From the NCBI GenBank assembly GCA_938021455.1, contig CALIGP010000312.1, positions 1-13,758 of the forward strand: a stretch of DNA of 13,758 nucleotides, read 5' to 3'. The stretch comes from an uncultured Lewinella sp. (GTDB lineage Bacteria; Bacteroidota; Bacteroidia; Chitinophagales; Saprospiraceae). The notes under the pieces were generated by a model that made no database searches, was not told the origin of the DNA, and saw only the letters and a program-made list of their open reading frames with translations. The position numbers and the translations under genes are program-made. Positions 6,705-13,746 of the stretch are shown piece after piece. The number at the start of each line of letters is the position of its first letter. The first letter of the stretch is position 1.

Positions 6705-7064
6705 ATAACCCTCCGAAAGCGAAGCTAAGTTGCACTACCCGACAATTGCGACAAATTTCACCATGAGAAAACACGCGCTTAAACACGTAATTAGCCAGAG
6801 TGTCCGAAGCCCTTTCCATTGCTTCTAACAAGGTGAATTTTGCACCTCTAAGTCGACTCCGCTATGCTTGCTCAGCATAAACGTCTTCCACGAAAGCCGA
6901 GCAAAAAAACACTTCCACAAAAAAAAGTGGCCAATCTCGCAACCTTATTTCTAAAACGTAGTTTATCCCTCGACCGCCAGATTTAGCGGCTATAATTTGA
7001 CATAGCCGCTAAGTTTAGATAGGTGGTTTTGAGGTGCTCCGAATATATTCGGAGCACCTTTTTT
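6705..7064 (+). ncRNA. Candidate structured non-coding RNA of about 360 nt, unknown family
   Basis: The span runs from the start predicted by the consensus promoter at 6668-6699 to a textbook intrinsic terminator at 7032-7064. Inside is a series of hairpins: gaagc/gcttc, aggtg/cacct (around 6832-6848), tatgct/agcata (around 6863-6880), and ttagcggcta/tagccgctaa (6983-6992 and 7003-7012, perfect 10-bp arms, 10-nt loop). It shows neither the GAGGAAAGTCC core of RNase P RNA, the GGTTTCGAC start of tmRNA, nor the SRP RNA core, so it is not one of those. Two short frames exist (6763-6828, 21 aa; 6864-6986, 40 basic aa), neither with recognisable features. Alternatively this is a leader that attenuates transcription of the ATPase gene at 7153. 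The boundaries are predictions. Confidence 0.4.
7032..7064 (+). terminator. Strong intrinsic terminator, rightward
   Basis: aggtgctccgaa (7032-7043) and ttcggagcacct (7048-7059) are perfect 12-bp arms around a tata loop, followed by a run of six T (7059-7064). No U-tract exists in the other direction. No annotated rightward gene ends upstream of it, which is why a non-coding transcript is proposed. Confidence 0.9.
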
Positions 7065-7152
7065 GGTGTTAGTCACAGTTTTTAGATTGCTAACACTCAA
7101 AGCCCGTAAGCGGGGTTTGGATAGTTTACCGTTAAAGCGTTTCTTTACTTAA

Positions 7153-9813
7153 ATGACCGTAAGCCAGGAAAGTGATGAAGCAGTGCCGGCCTTTAAGTTC
7201 AAAGAACTTAAAGTGTACAACTCTACCGAATACCTCTGGGAAAACGTAAAAAAGTACCGCCAGGTCTTTGACCGCTACGAAACGGCCTACATCTACACAG
7301 AGCTCTCTCTTTATAACAAGAAGTTTGACCTCGAAGACTGGTCCTTACGCGTAGACCTGAAGTGTTTCAGCATAGACGGGAAGGAAAAAACAGAAATCTG
7401 TAACCTGACCATAGAAAAAGAGGTCAGCAAATTCGACAATGTCATCTTCCTGCGGGAAGGTTGGGGCAATCAAAAGCGGGGAACTTTCTGGAAGAAAGGC
7501 ACCTATTTTTGGGAAGCCTACATTGACGGTAAGAAAGTTGGCAGTAAGTATTTTTACGTCATTGAGCACGCTGATTCAGCAGAGGGTATTCAGGATCTGG
7601 ACTGGATGGACATGGAGTCCATCGAAAAATACCTGAAGATCAAATCCGTCCGTCTCTACGAAGGGCCTTACGATGATGTGCTGGAAGACGATCGGGTTTT
7701 CCTTAAAGAATTTGCGGTTAAGGAAACCCGCTACATTTATGTCGAGCTTCTGTTTGACAACCTCCAACCCCACGAAGACTGGCACCTGGAACTGTACACC
7801 AAGTTCCACAACCAGGCCCGCGAATTGAAGGGACAAATCGTACGTCTGCAACTCGTCAAACAAGATCAAAACGAAGTCAAAGTAACCGCTGGCTGGGGAG
7901 CCGCGAATCCGAATCTCTGGCGGGAAGATGCCTATACTGCCGACATCATCTTCCTAGACAAACTCATTGCTAGCGTCCCCTTTCTGGTGGACGATGAAGC
8001 GGTGCCTGGCCTACCCCCCGTTTACCTGCCCGGAGAGGACAGTGGGATGGTTCTTGCCCCTCAGGAAGATTCATCGGAAAGCTTTGACACCATTATGGCC
8101 CGGTTAAATGCACTGACCGGCTTGCAGGAAGTAAAACAACAAATTAACGAACACGCCATCTATATTCGCTTTCTGCAAATTCGGCAGAAGCGAGGTTTTG
8201 ATATGGATAAGGGCATTGACGTTCACTCCGTTTTCAGTGGAAACCCCGGTACTGGCAAAACAACGGTAGCCAGAATGATGGGCCAACTATACCGTAAAAT
8301 GGGTTTGCTTTCTAAAGGGCATACCGTAGTCGCAGATCGCGTTGATCTGGTGGGAGAATACATCGGACAAACGGCACCGAAAACCCGCGAGGTCATTGAC
8401 CGGGCCCGGGGAGGCGTGCTTTTCATTGATGAAGCTTATGCCCTGGCCCGAAGCAACGACGATGGTAAGGACTTTGGTCGGGAAGTCATTGAGATCCTCG
8501 TCAAAGAAATGTCCAATGGTGAAGGAGATATCGCTGTTATCGTAGCCGGTTACCCCACAGAAATGAAACGCTTTCTGGATAGTAACACTGGCCTAAAATC
8601 TCGCTTCAAGCATCACTACGACTTCCGGGACTTCCTGCCACAAGAACTAAGTACGATTGCGGACTACGCCTGTGAGCAACTTGGCGTTAAGCTAAGTGTC
8701 GCTGCTAAAGCTCGTATTGATATAATAATCACCAAGGCCTTCCGCTCCCGGGACAAAACCTTCGGCAACGCCCGCTACGTACACGATCTCATCGAAAAGG
8801 CAAAAGTCCAAATGGCTCTACGTTTGATGAAAGACGAGGCTAAGGCACTCAAACTCACGGAAGAACAGCTGAGTAATATCCTAGTTGAAGACGTAGAAAA
8901 GATTGAATACGATAAAAAGGCAGATCGCCCGGCTATCCCCATTAATGAAGAACTCCTCGCCGAAGCCATGGCGGAGCTGAACGCCCTGATCGGGATGGAA
9001 AACATTAAGGTACAGCTTCGGGAGCTCGTTAGCCTGGTGAAGTTCTATCGTAAGACCGGTCGTGACGTCCTTAACGCCTTTCACCTACACACCGTCCTGA
9101 TCGGTAACCCCGGAACGGGTAAGACCACCGTTGCCCGTATTCTCGCCCGTATCTACAACGCTTTAGGCGTTTTGGAGAGAGGGCATATTGTGGAAACCGA
9201 CCGGCAAGGAATGGTCGCCGGATACGTTGGTCAGACGGCAGAGAAAACGGCTAAGAAAATAGAAGAAGCCATCGGGGGTGTATTGTTCATCGATGAAGCT
9301 TATGCCCTGACGCAGAAGAGTAGCCAACGCGGAGACTTTGGCGACGAGGCCATTCAAACCCTGCTAAAACGCATGGAAGATAAACGCGGAGAGTTCTTCG
9401 TTTGCGTAGCTGGTTACCCAGACAATATGGACGTGTTCCTCAAAGCGAACCCGGGCCTCAGCAGCCGCTTCGATAAAACCCTACTCTTCGAAGATTATTC
9501 CCCGGAGCAATTACTACAGATTGCGGAAAGTATGTTTAAAGAACGGTCGGCCAAGCTAGTGCCCGCCGCGACGAAGCACCTGGAGGCCTACCTACAATTC
9601 CTGCACAAATACCGAGACAGCTTCTTCGGAAATGCACGTTCCGTCCGCAAAATTGTCATTGATATCCTTAAACGTCATGACCTCCGCCGGGCAGAACTCC
9701 CCGACAGCCAAAAGAAAAGCGCCAAAACCGTAAAGGTGCTAAAGGCCGATGTCGAACATCTAACACTGGACACGAAGGAACTCAGCATTCAGCGGAAGCG
9801 GATTGGGTTTTAG
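7153..9813 (+). CDS. Double AAA ATPase of the CbxX/SpoVK type with duplicated N-terminal beta domains
   Basis: 886 aa. Residues 17-136 and 163-279 are two copies of one beta-rich domain: both show (E/K)T-x-YIY-x-EL followed by EDW-x-L, then a GWG turn (103-105 and 247-249), W-(K/R)-x-x-x-Y and a final DK/GK-x-x-x-S strand. Two AAA modules follow. The first has Walker A GNPGTGKTT (363-371), Walker B GVLFIDEA (421-428), SRF arginine finger (483-485) and GNAR sensor 2 (538-541). The second has Walker A 651-659, Walker B 709-716, SRF 771-773 and GNAR 826-829. All catalytic residues are intact, so both modules should hydrolyse ATP, probably in a hexamer that remodels proteins. CbbX relatives reactivate Rubisco, but no Rubisco gene is nearby. 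The N-terminal pair probably binds the substrate (inference). A weak promoter (TTTG 7062-7065, TAGATTGC 7083-7090) may lie behind the upstream terminator. Confidence 0.88.
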   Translation: MTVSQESDEAVPAFKFKELKVYNSTEYLWENVKKYRQVFDRYETAYIYTELSLYNKKFDLEDWSLRVDLKCFSIDGKEKTEICNLTIEKEVSKFDNVIFLREGWGNQKRGTFWKKGTYFWEAYIDGKKVGSKYFYVIEHADSAEGIQDLDWMDMESIEKYLKIKSVRLYEGPYDDVLEDDRVFLKEFAVKETRYIYVELLFDNLQPHEDWHLELYTKFHNQARELKGQIVRLQLVKQDQNEVKVTAGWGAANPNLWREDAYTADIIFLDKLIASVPFLVDDEAVPGLPPVYLPGEDSGMVLAPQEDSSESFDTIMARLNALTGLQEVKQQINEHAIYIRFLQIRQKRGFDMDKGIDVHSVFSGNPGTGKTTVARMMGQLYRKMGLLSKGHTVVADRVDLVGEYIGQTAPKTREVIDRARGGVLFIDEAYALARSNDDGKDFGREVIEILVKEMSNGEGDIAVIVAGYPTEMKRFLDSNTGLKSRFKHHYDFRDFLPQELSTIADYACEQLGVKLSVAAKARIDIIITKAFRSRDKTFGNARYVHDLIEKAKVQMALRLMKDEAKALKLTEEQLSNILVEDVEKIEYDKKADRPAIPINEELLAEAMAELNALIGMENIKVQLRELVSLVKFYRKTGRDVLNAFHLHTVLIGNPGTGKTTVARILARIYNALGVLERGHIVETDRQGMVAGYVGQTAEKTAKKIEEAIGGVLFIDEAYALTQKSSQRGDFGDEAIQTLLKRMEDKRGEFFVCVAGYPDNMDVFLKANPGLSSRFDKTLLFEDYSPEQLLQIAESMFKERSAKLVPAATKHLEAYLQFLHKYRDSFFGNARSVRKIVIDILKRHDLRRAELPDSQKKSAKTVKVLKADVEHLTLDTKELSIQRKRIGF

Positions 9814-9821
9814 ATTAAGCA

Positions 9822-9885
9822 CATACAGGTATAAAACAGGTAGAGACAGGGCATGCCCTAACTCTACCTGTTTTATACCTGTATG
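9822..9885. terminator. Bidirectional terminator with 24-bp perfect arms
   Basis: The segments 9822-9845 and 9862-9885 are exact reverse complements, separated by 16 bases that contain the self-complementary agggcatgccct (9848-9859). Each arm includes aaaacaggtagag or its complement ctctacctgtttt, that is, an A-tract before and a U-tract after the GC part of the stem in both directions. It sits exactly between the converging ATPase and lipoprotein genes (stops at 9813 and 9899), where a terminator serving both is expected. The stem is about twice the usual length. Confidence 0.8.
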
Positions 9886-9898
9886 GATTGACTATTCC

Positions 9899-10744
9899 CT
9901 AAAACTCAGTAAACACCTTATCTCGGAGGTCCCCTCCTACAGAGATATCGGATAACTGAAATCGACCGCCACGGTCACCCGATAGCAATATTCCCTGATG
10001 CGGCAAGTAACTCTCCCAGGGCGTTTCCATAGCTGGCTTCTCATCGTCAGCATTGCGGAAGAACTGCCAGGTATTAATCCGAAAACTCACTTTGTCCACG
10101 AATAGGCGATAGCGGTTATCGGGCGTGTCCCCTACCCCGCTGAAGGTCTGATCCAGAATATAACTGGGGCGGTTAGCCTTCGGGTCCGTAGCAATATCGC
10201 CGCCAAATTTCAGCGTAACGCCAGCGTCCTTGAGCTTAAATTGCTGCACTAGCCAAAAGGCATCGTTGATAAAAATCGAGTTCGCTCGCTTAAGATATAG
10301 GGATAAGCTATCGGGGTGCGTAATCTCATCCCCTAGTTGGCGGACACGACCAGTTAGCGTGTCTCCGCTATAATCCAGCAGGAAAACCATATTCTGCTTA
10401 GGTACATCGATGCGTACCCGGCTGTCCTTTTTGTCCCAAGTGAGAGAGCGTGCGCCAAAGAAGTTCCACTTCAGGAAACGAACATCCTCCCAGGCTTGGC
10501 GGCCACCATGGTACTTAACGATGCTATCGGCCAGTTGAATGGCCTTTTTATCGGAGCCCGCTTCGTTGAAGCCGGCGGCGGCGGGGTTGGCCCCGCCGTC
10601 CAGGGCAAGGGAGACGGTTTCGAGTTGGAGGGTGTTACTTTCTGTCTCTGCAACCTCAGGTTCGGTACTGGTTTCCGGGGTGGTGTTGCAACTAACGCAG
10701 AATAGTAGCGACAGGAAAGGAAGGAATTTTGGGAATGTGTGCAT
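9899..10744 (-). CDS. Lipoprotein of unknown function
   Basis: 281 aa. The N-terminus is a lipoprotein signal (MHTFPKFLPFLSLLFCVSC, lipobox C-V-S-C with the lipidated Cys at 19), followed by a Thr/Glu-rich linker (20-45), as is usual for surface-exposed or periplasmic lipoproteins in Bacteroidota. The folded part (about 65-281) opens with a helix, ADSIVKYHGGRQAWEDVRFLKWNF, and continues as alternating beta strands with RVRIDVPKQNMVFLLDYSGDTLTGR, a pattern typical of LolA/LppX-like half-barrels that bind lipids, and of the DUF6503 group. That assignment rests on general pattern, not on a diagnostic motif. The ATG at 10742-10744 is the only start that keeps the signal peptide. A MITE-like element lies 90 bp upstream and may have separated the gene from its original promoter. 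Confidence 0.8.
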   Translation of the reverse strand: MHTFPKFLPFLSLLFCVSCNTTPETSTEPEVAETESNTLQLETVSLALDGGANPAAAGFNEAGSDKKAIQLADSIVKYHGGRQAWEDVRFLKWNFFGARSLTWDKKDSRVRIDVPKQNMVFLLDYSGDTLTGRVRQLGDEITHPDSLSLYLKRANSIFINDAFWLVQQFKLKDAGVTLKFGGDIATDPKANRPSYILDQTFSGVGDTPDNRYRLFVDKVSFRINTWQFFRNADDEKPAMETPWESYLPHQGILLSGDRGGRFQLSDISVGGDLRDKVFTEF

Positions 10745-10822
10745 GAGGGAAAAACACTTCTTGAATAAGAGGGTTCAATCCTTTTTTGTAAGAAGTTCAT
10801 TAAATCATACTTCTTTAGACAT

Positions 10823-10986
10823 ATGTTTAGTCCTAGGGTGTTCCTTCTATTGCACTTAGGCCACTCCGTTTTGGTAGCCTTGTCTGGGTTAAAACCCAGA
10901 CCTGTGCTACAAAGTTCTACGAGCTGCCCCCCCTTATAAACCGTCATGCCTCCAGCCTTACAGACGGAACACCCTATGTTTAGTCC
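10823..10986. mobile_element. MITE-like insertion, 141 bp, with terminal inverted repeats and flanking direct repeat
   Basis: The element runs from 10835 to 10975. Its ends are AGGGTGTTCCTTCTAT (10835-10850) and, read from the other side, AGGGTGTTCCGTCTGT (10975-10960), 14 of 16 identical. It is flanked directly by ATGTTTAGTCCT (10823-10834) and ATGTTTAGTCCC (10976-10987), an 11-bp perfect direct repeat consistent with a target-site duplication. Inside is a long hairpin centred on gtctgggtt/aacccagac (10882-10890 and 10893-10901), extended by gtagc/gctac. There is no coding capacity, so it would need a transposase from elsewhere. Target duplications of 10-13 bp are known in the IS4 group and some others; the parent family is not identified. 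Confidence 0.75.
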
Positions 10987-10992
10987 CTGATG

Positions 10993-11280
10993 CTAATTAC
11001 CCCTCTCACATTTATCATAATCACTAGCTGCATTACGAACACCACCATTGTACCGGGCAGTATTTTCTTCATGGCATTTACCAGATATCGCCATTGGCTC
11101 ACCCCGGCAAAATTCATAACCTTCATTTGCTTGATTCGTCACTTCCTCTATCTCTATTTGGAACTCAAGCAAGCAATCTCTATGAAAATTATTGACATTC
11201 GCGCTTGCAAAAAAACTCGTTAGGCTCAATACTATGGCAAGAGCTGTAGATATAAAAAACTTATTGCTGTTAGTCATCAT
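10993..11280 (-). CDS. Small secreted four-cysteine protein
   Basis: 95 aa, ATG at 11280 or the adjacent one at 11277. Residues 1-28 are a Sec signal peptide (charged start, ISTALAIVLSLTSFF, then A-S-A). The mature part of about 67 residues has exactly four cysteines, C36, C58, C69 and C91, spaced C-x21-C-x10-C-x21-C. That symmetry fits two antiparallel helices joined by C36-C91 and C58-C69 disulfides (inference). Its ends align with the C-terminal domain of the 192-aa lipoprotein encoded at 11917-12495: CLLEFQIEI against CYDKYKIQI, and YDKCERGN against FDSCVRNS. The start lies 3 bp after the stop of the 172-aa lipoprotein gene, so the two are probably one operon. No family is recognised. Confidence 0.7.
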   Translation of the reverse strand: MMTNSNKFFISTALAIVLSLTSFFASANVNNFHRDCLLEFQIEIEEVTNQANEGYEFCRGEPMAISGKCHEENTARYNGGVRNAASDYDKCERGN

Positions 11281-11283
11281 TTG

Positions 11284-11802
11284 TTATTTTTCATCGTTCA
11301 TACCACCTCCTGAGGTTTCTTCTAGAATTTTTCTAAGTTGTTCGGCATCATAACGAAACTCACGGCCTAATACTTTAGCTTTGTAAAGCTCTCGAACCAA
11401 AGAGCGCTTTTCGGAGGAAAGTGACTTTATCGAGAACGAATCATCTACCTTATCATACGCTAAATCCGTATTGTAAAGGGCCTTGTAATAAGCTATGGCA
11501 TTAGGGGCGTTCATTGATATAAATTTAAGTGCATCCGCGTGATCAAAAATATTCGTAAAATCATACTTTGTTCTCACAATCTCAATTGCAGATAGATCGT
11601 CTTCAGAAAGAGCTCTAGATGCCGAAAGGTATTCGTCAAAGCTATTAAAGTAATTAGAATACTCTACACTAGTTGCAATACCAGACAAATACTCTTCATT
11701 AATTACTTTTTCTTGTCCAACTACTTCTTCTTGTCCACATGAAGAAAGTGTGCAAGACAAAATCAATGATAAAATAGCTACTGAAAATTTCAAGTACTTC
11801 AT
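11284..11802 (-). CDS. Small lipoprotein of unknown function
   Basis: 172 aa. The signal peptide (MKYLKFSVAILSLILSC then T-L-S-S-C) ends in a lipobox with Cys22, followed by acidic residues. The mature part is mostly helical and acidic in its first half (EEYLSGIATSVEYSNYFNSF, SEDDLSAIEIVRTKYDF), more basic in the second (SSEKRSLVRELYKAKVLGREFRYD), and ends in a Gly-rich tail. It contains no cysteine after the lipobox, unlike its two neighbours. The next gene, the 95-aa four-cysteine protein, starts 3 bp after its stop, implying coupled expression and perhaps a shared complex. Base composition is much more AT-rich than in the flanking chromosomal genes. No family is recognised. Confidence 0.72.
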   Translation of the reverse strand: MKYLKFSVAILSLILSCTLSSCGQEEVVGQEKVINEEYLSGIATSVEYSNYFNSFDEYLSASRALSEDDLSAIEIVRTKYDFTNIFDHADALKFISMNAPNAIAYYKALYNTDLAYDKVDDSFSIKSLSSEKRSLVRELYKAKVLGREFRYDAEQLRKILEETSGGGMNDEK

Positions 11803-11916
11803 TGTTTATATTTAGATAGATCGATTAAACCCAGAAAGAACCTGAGCCATTATTTTTATTATTTAATTTTTAGTGATCAATGCGTAGAACTCGATGCATC
11901 TTACGCTTAACGAATA

Positions 11917-12495
11917 CTAGTAGGAATTCCTTACACATGAGTCAAATATTCTATCCGCAACGTCGATAGCCATTACATAAGATGCGGCACATCCCGTCAC
12001 ACCTAGTCCACCAGATGTAGCAGCGGCAACAACGGCACAAGTGCTAAATGCCGCAGATGCTGCACCTATCTGAATTTTGTACTTATCATAGCAAGGAAGA
12101 GCTTTATGCTGAAAGGAACTCTGGAGCTTTCGCTTGTCAAGTAACTGACTAATTCTCACATCAAATTGCTTCTCTAATTCTTTCTGTATTCCATTAGCAA
12201 CTATATCAAGTGATACTTCTTTACTGTTAAAACCCTCTTGTTCTACGACTGCATCAACTATTAATAAATTTAGCTTTTGAATATCAATATGAACAGCCAG
12301 AAAATCAGGCACTCCTCCTTTTATATCGCTTTCACCTGGCAATATATCCACTACTCCCCAGAAGTCTGCCTCTGAAACAAATACCCTCGCCTTTTCAAGA
12401 GCTAAGTCGTTTTCTCTTGGCGACAAATTCGGATGATCCACTTCTGAACAAGAAGTAAAAAAAAGTAGATTCAAGAATACAATAAGGTATTTCAT
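11917..12495 (-). CDS. Lipoprotein with C-terminal hydrophobic four-cysteine domain
   Basis: 192 aa. Residues 1-16 are a lipoprotein signal (MKYLIVFLNLLFFTSC, lipidated Cys16). Residues 20-130 form a polar domain with two likely helices at 98-125. The last part, 135-187, has C135, C153, C169 and C187, spaced C-x17-C-x15-C-x17-C, within an Ala/Gly/Val-rich stretch (IGAASAAFST, VVAAATSGGLGVTG) hydrophobic enough to enter a membrane or pack as a tight helical hairpin. The domain resembles that of the separate 95-aa protein two genes downstream. Similar Ala/Gly-rich cysteine-containing tails occur in secreted bacteriocin-like proteins, but there is no leader, immunity gene or transporter here, so that role is not claimed. 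It is the first gene of the AT-rich leftward group. Confidence 0.7.
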   Translation of the reverse strand: MKYLIVFLNLLFFTSCSEVDHPNLSPRENDLALEKARVFVSEADFWGVVDILPGESDIKGGVPDFLAVHIDIQKLNLLIVDAVVEQEGFNSKEVSLDIVANGIQKELEKQFDVRISQLLDKRKLQSSFQHKALPCYDKYKIQIGAASAAFSTCAVVAAATSGGLGVTGCAASYVMAIDVADRIFDSCVRNSY

Positions 12496-12651
12496 AATGC
12501 TATATTAAGGTAAGATCATCGCAGCAATAAAACTGCAAATGAATAATATAATTTCTTAGTACTACACAATAATAATAATAATAGAACAATGCAAGTTTCA
12601 AAGAAAAAAAGAACTAAACAGCAGTGGACTAAGAGTAATAAATGCGCATGC
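12496..12651. other. AT-rich gap with a short AAT repeat
   Basis: This 156-bp stretch separates the end of the nuclease-like gene from the start of the AT-rich lipoprotein gene and should hold the promoter of the latter. Five copies of AAT (12568-12582) form a small microsatellite about 75 bp upstream of the start codon. No exact TAnnTTTG element was found on the minus strand. Confidence 0.4.
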
Positions 12652-13746
12652 TCACATCATCTCCACCTCCAAATAAACCGGTTGATGATCAGAGTATTTG
12701 AAGCCCTGGTCTATCCCCTTCACGCGCTTGATGCGAAGGTTGGGGCTGAGGAGGAAAAAGTCAATCACGGATCGTCGGCTGCGGTGCGCGTCGTAGGGCA
12801 TGTGGCTTTCGCGGACGGTGGCCGTTCCGGGGTCGTAGCCGTACTTCCAGCCAGGGGGCATGAAGTCGAAGGCTACTGAGGTGGGCAACGCCACCTTTTC
12901 TACCGTTGGGTTAAGACTGAACCAGTTGAAGCCAGGGGGCATTTGGTTCCAGTCTCCGCCGATGATGACAAAACGGCCCGCTTCGTAGTCCGCCAGTGCT
13001 GCCTCCCGCAGCGCATTCATTTGCTGGCGGCGGATGCTGCCATCTTTATCGTAAGCAGATAGATGGACGTTGTAGACCGCCAATTCCTTCCCTTCCTTCA
13101 CGGGGTATACCTGCCGCAGGGCGCATCGATCCAACTGAAAGAGCTTGGTTGGCCAGGGGAACTCTCCTGGTAGCTGTATCCGCTCAGCGGCCGATGGCCG
13201 GTACTTTGACATCGACACCAGACCGCCGACTACGTAGCCGTAGTGGTCCCAGGGTTGCAGTATCGGTAGCGGCACGCGCTTGCTTTTGAAGTTGGGGGCG
13301 AAGAAGGTGGCGTAGCTCGGCCGGGCTTCCCGGACGGCTTGCAGCTGGTTTACGTAGCGGCTGCGGTAAGCAGCAGTATCAATTTCCTGCAACAGGAAAA
13401 AGTCACTCAGGGTATTTTTAACCGTCAGTTCCTGCCCGTCTACATTGGATTCGATCCGCTCCTCCGACATTCGAACGGTGCCGGGTGTCGTCCAGAAGAA
13501 GTCTCCCTTATTATAGAAGAAGAAGTCTTCGTCTCCGATACCGCCGTAGCCAACGTTCCAACTCAGGAGACTGATGATGGAATCCTGGATGACCGGCTGT
13601 GCCCGCTCAGCGGAAGTCACGCTTGAGGACAGCGTTTCAGTGCCTTCCGGCTTCCAGTCCGTTGCGGTACCAAAAAGCAGCAAACCCGCTACGTAAAGTA
13701 TAAAGATAACGGCCGTCCAGGCCAAAATTTTGAACAGTCTTCGCAT
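12652..13746 (-). CDS. Membrane-anchored endonuclease/exonuclease/phosphatase family protein
   Basis: 364 aa. Residues 5-27 form one N-terminal membrane segment (LFKILAWTAVIFILYVAGLLLF) with a short cytoplasmic MRR, so the catalytic domain should face the periplasm. The EEP (DNase I-like) fold follows, with all landmark residues: LLSWNVGYGG (60-69, N64), LLQEID (118-123, metal-binding E121), YNVHLSAYD (225-233), IGGDWNQMP (262-270, D265 and N267), IDFFLL (328-333) and SDHQPV (352-357, catalytic H354). The active site is therefore intact. The family cleaves phosphodiester or phosphate bonds in nucleic acids, phosphoinositides or sphingolipids, and the substrate cannot be told from sequence. 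An insert of about 45 residues (70-115), rich in aromatic residues, separates the first strand from the E121 motif. The ATG at 13746 is the only start preserving the membrane segment. Confidence 0.88.
   Translation of the reverse strand: MRRLFKILAWTAVIFILYVAGLLLFGTATDWKPEGTETLSSSVTSAERAQPVIQDSIISLLSWNVGYGGIGDEDFFFYNKGDFFWTTPGTVRMSEERIESNVDGQELTVKNTLSDFFLLQEIDTAAYRSRYVNQLQAVREARPSYATFFAPNFKSKRVPLPILQPWDHYGYVVGGLVSMSKYRPSAAERIQLPGEFPWPTKLFQLDRCALRQVYPVKEGKELAVYNVHLSAYDKDGSIRRQQMNALREAALADYEAGRFVIIGGDWNQMPPGFNWFSLNPTVEKVALPTSVAFDFMPPGWKYGYDPGTATVRESHMPYDAHRSRRSVIDFFLLSPNLRIKRVKGIDQGFKYSDHQPVYLEVEMM

Noticed and set aside
6763..6828. Frame for a 21-aa peptide (MRKHALKH...) as a possible leader peptide
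   Set aside because: Nothing beyond an ATG and a stop supports it; no run of regulatory codons and no attenuator pairing was found around it.
6939..6957. Minus-strand GTTTTAGAAATAAGGTTGC resembling a tracrRNA anti-repeat
   Set aside because: No CRISPR repeats, no cas genes and no partner sequence in the window; the similarity is short and probably chance.
6864..6986. Frame for a basic 40-aa peptide inside the candidate RNA
   Set aside because: It overlaps two hairpins, has no recognisable family or start signal, and its length is expected by chance.
10471..10947. 158-aa minus-strand frame overlapping the lipoprotein gene
   Set aside because: It runs out of frame through the lipoprotein coding region and the MITE, and its product is low-complexity (proline runs); the lipoprotein frame has a proper signal peptide.
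11885..11916. Imperfect inverted repeat gcgtaga/tcttacgc with nearby palindromes, considered as an attC-like site
   Set aside because: The core sites of attC are absent, no integrase is present, and the stem is short and bulged.
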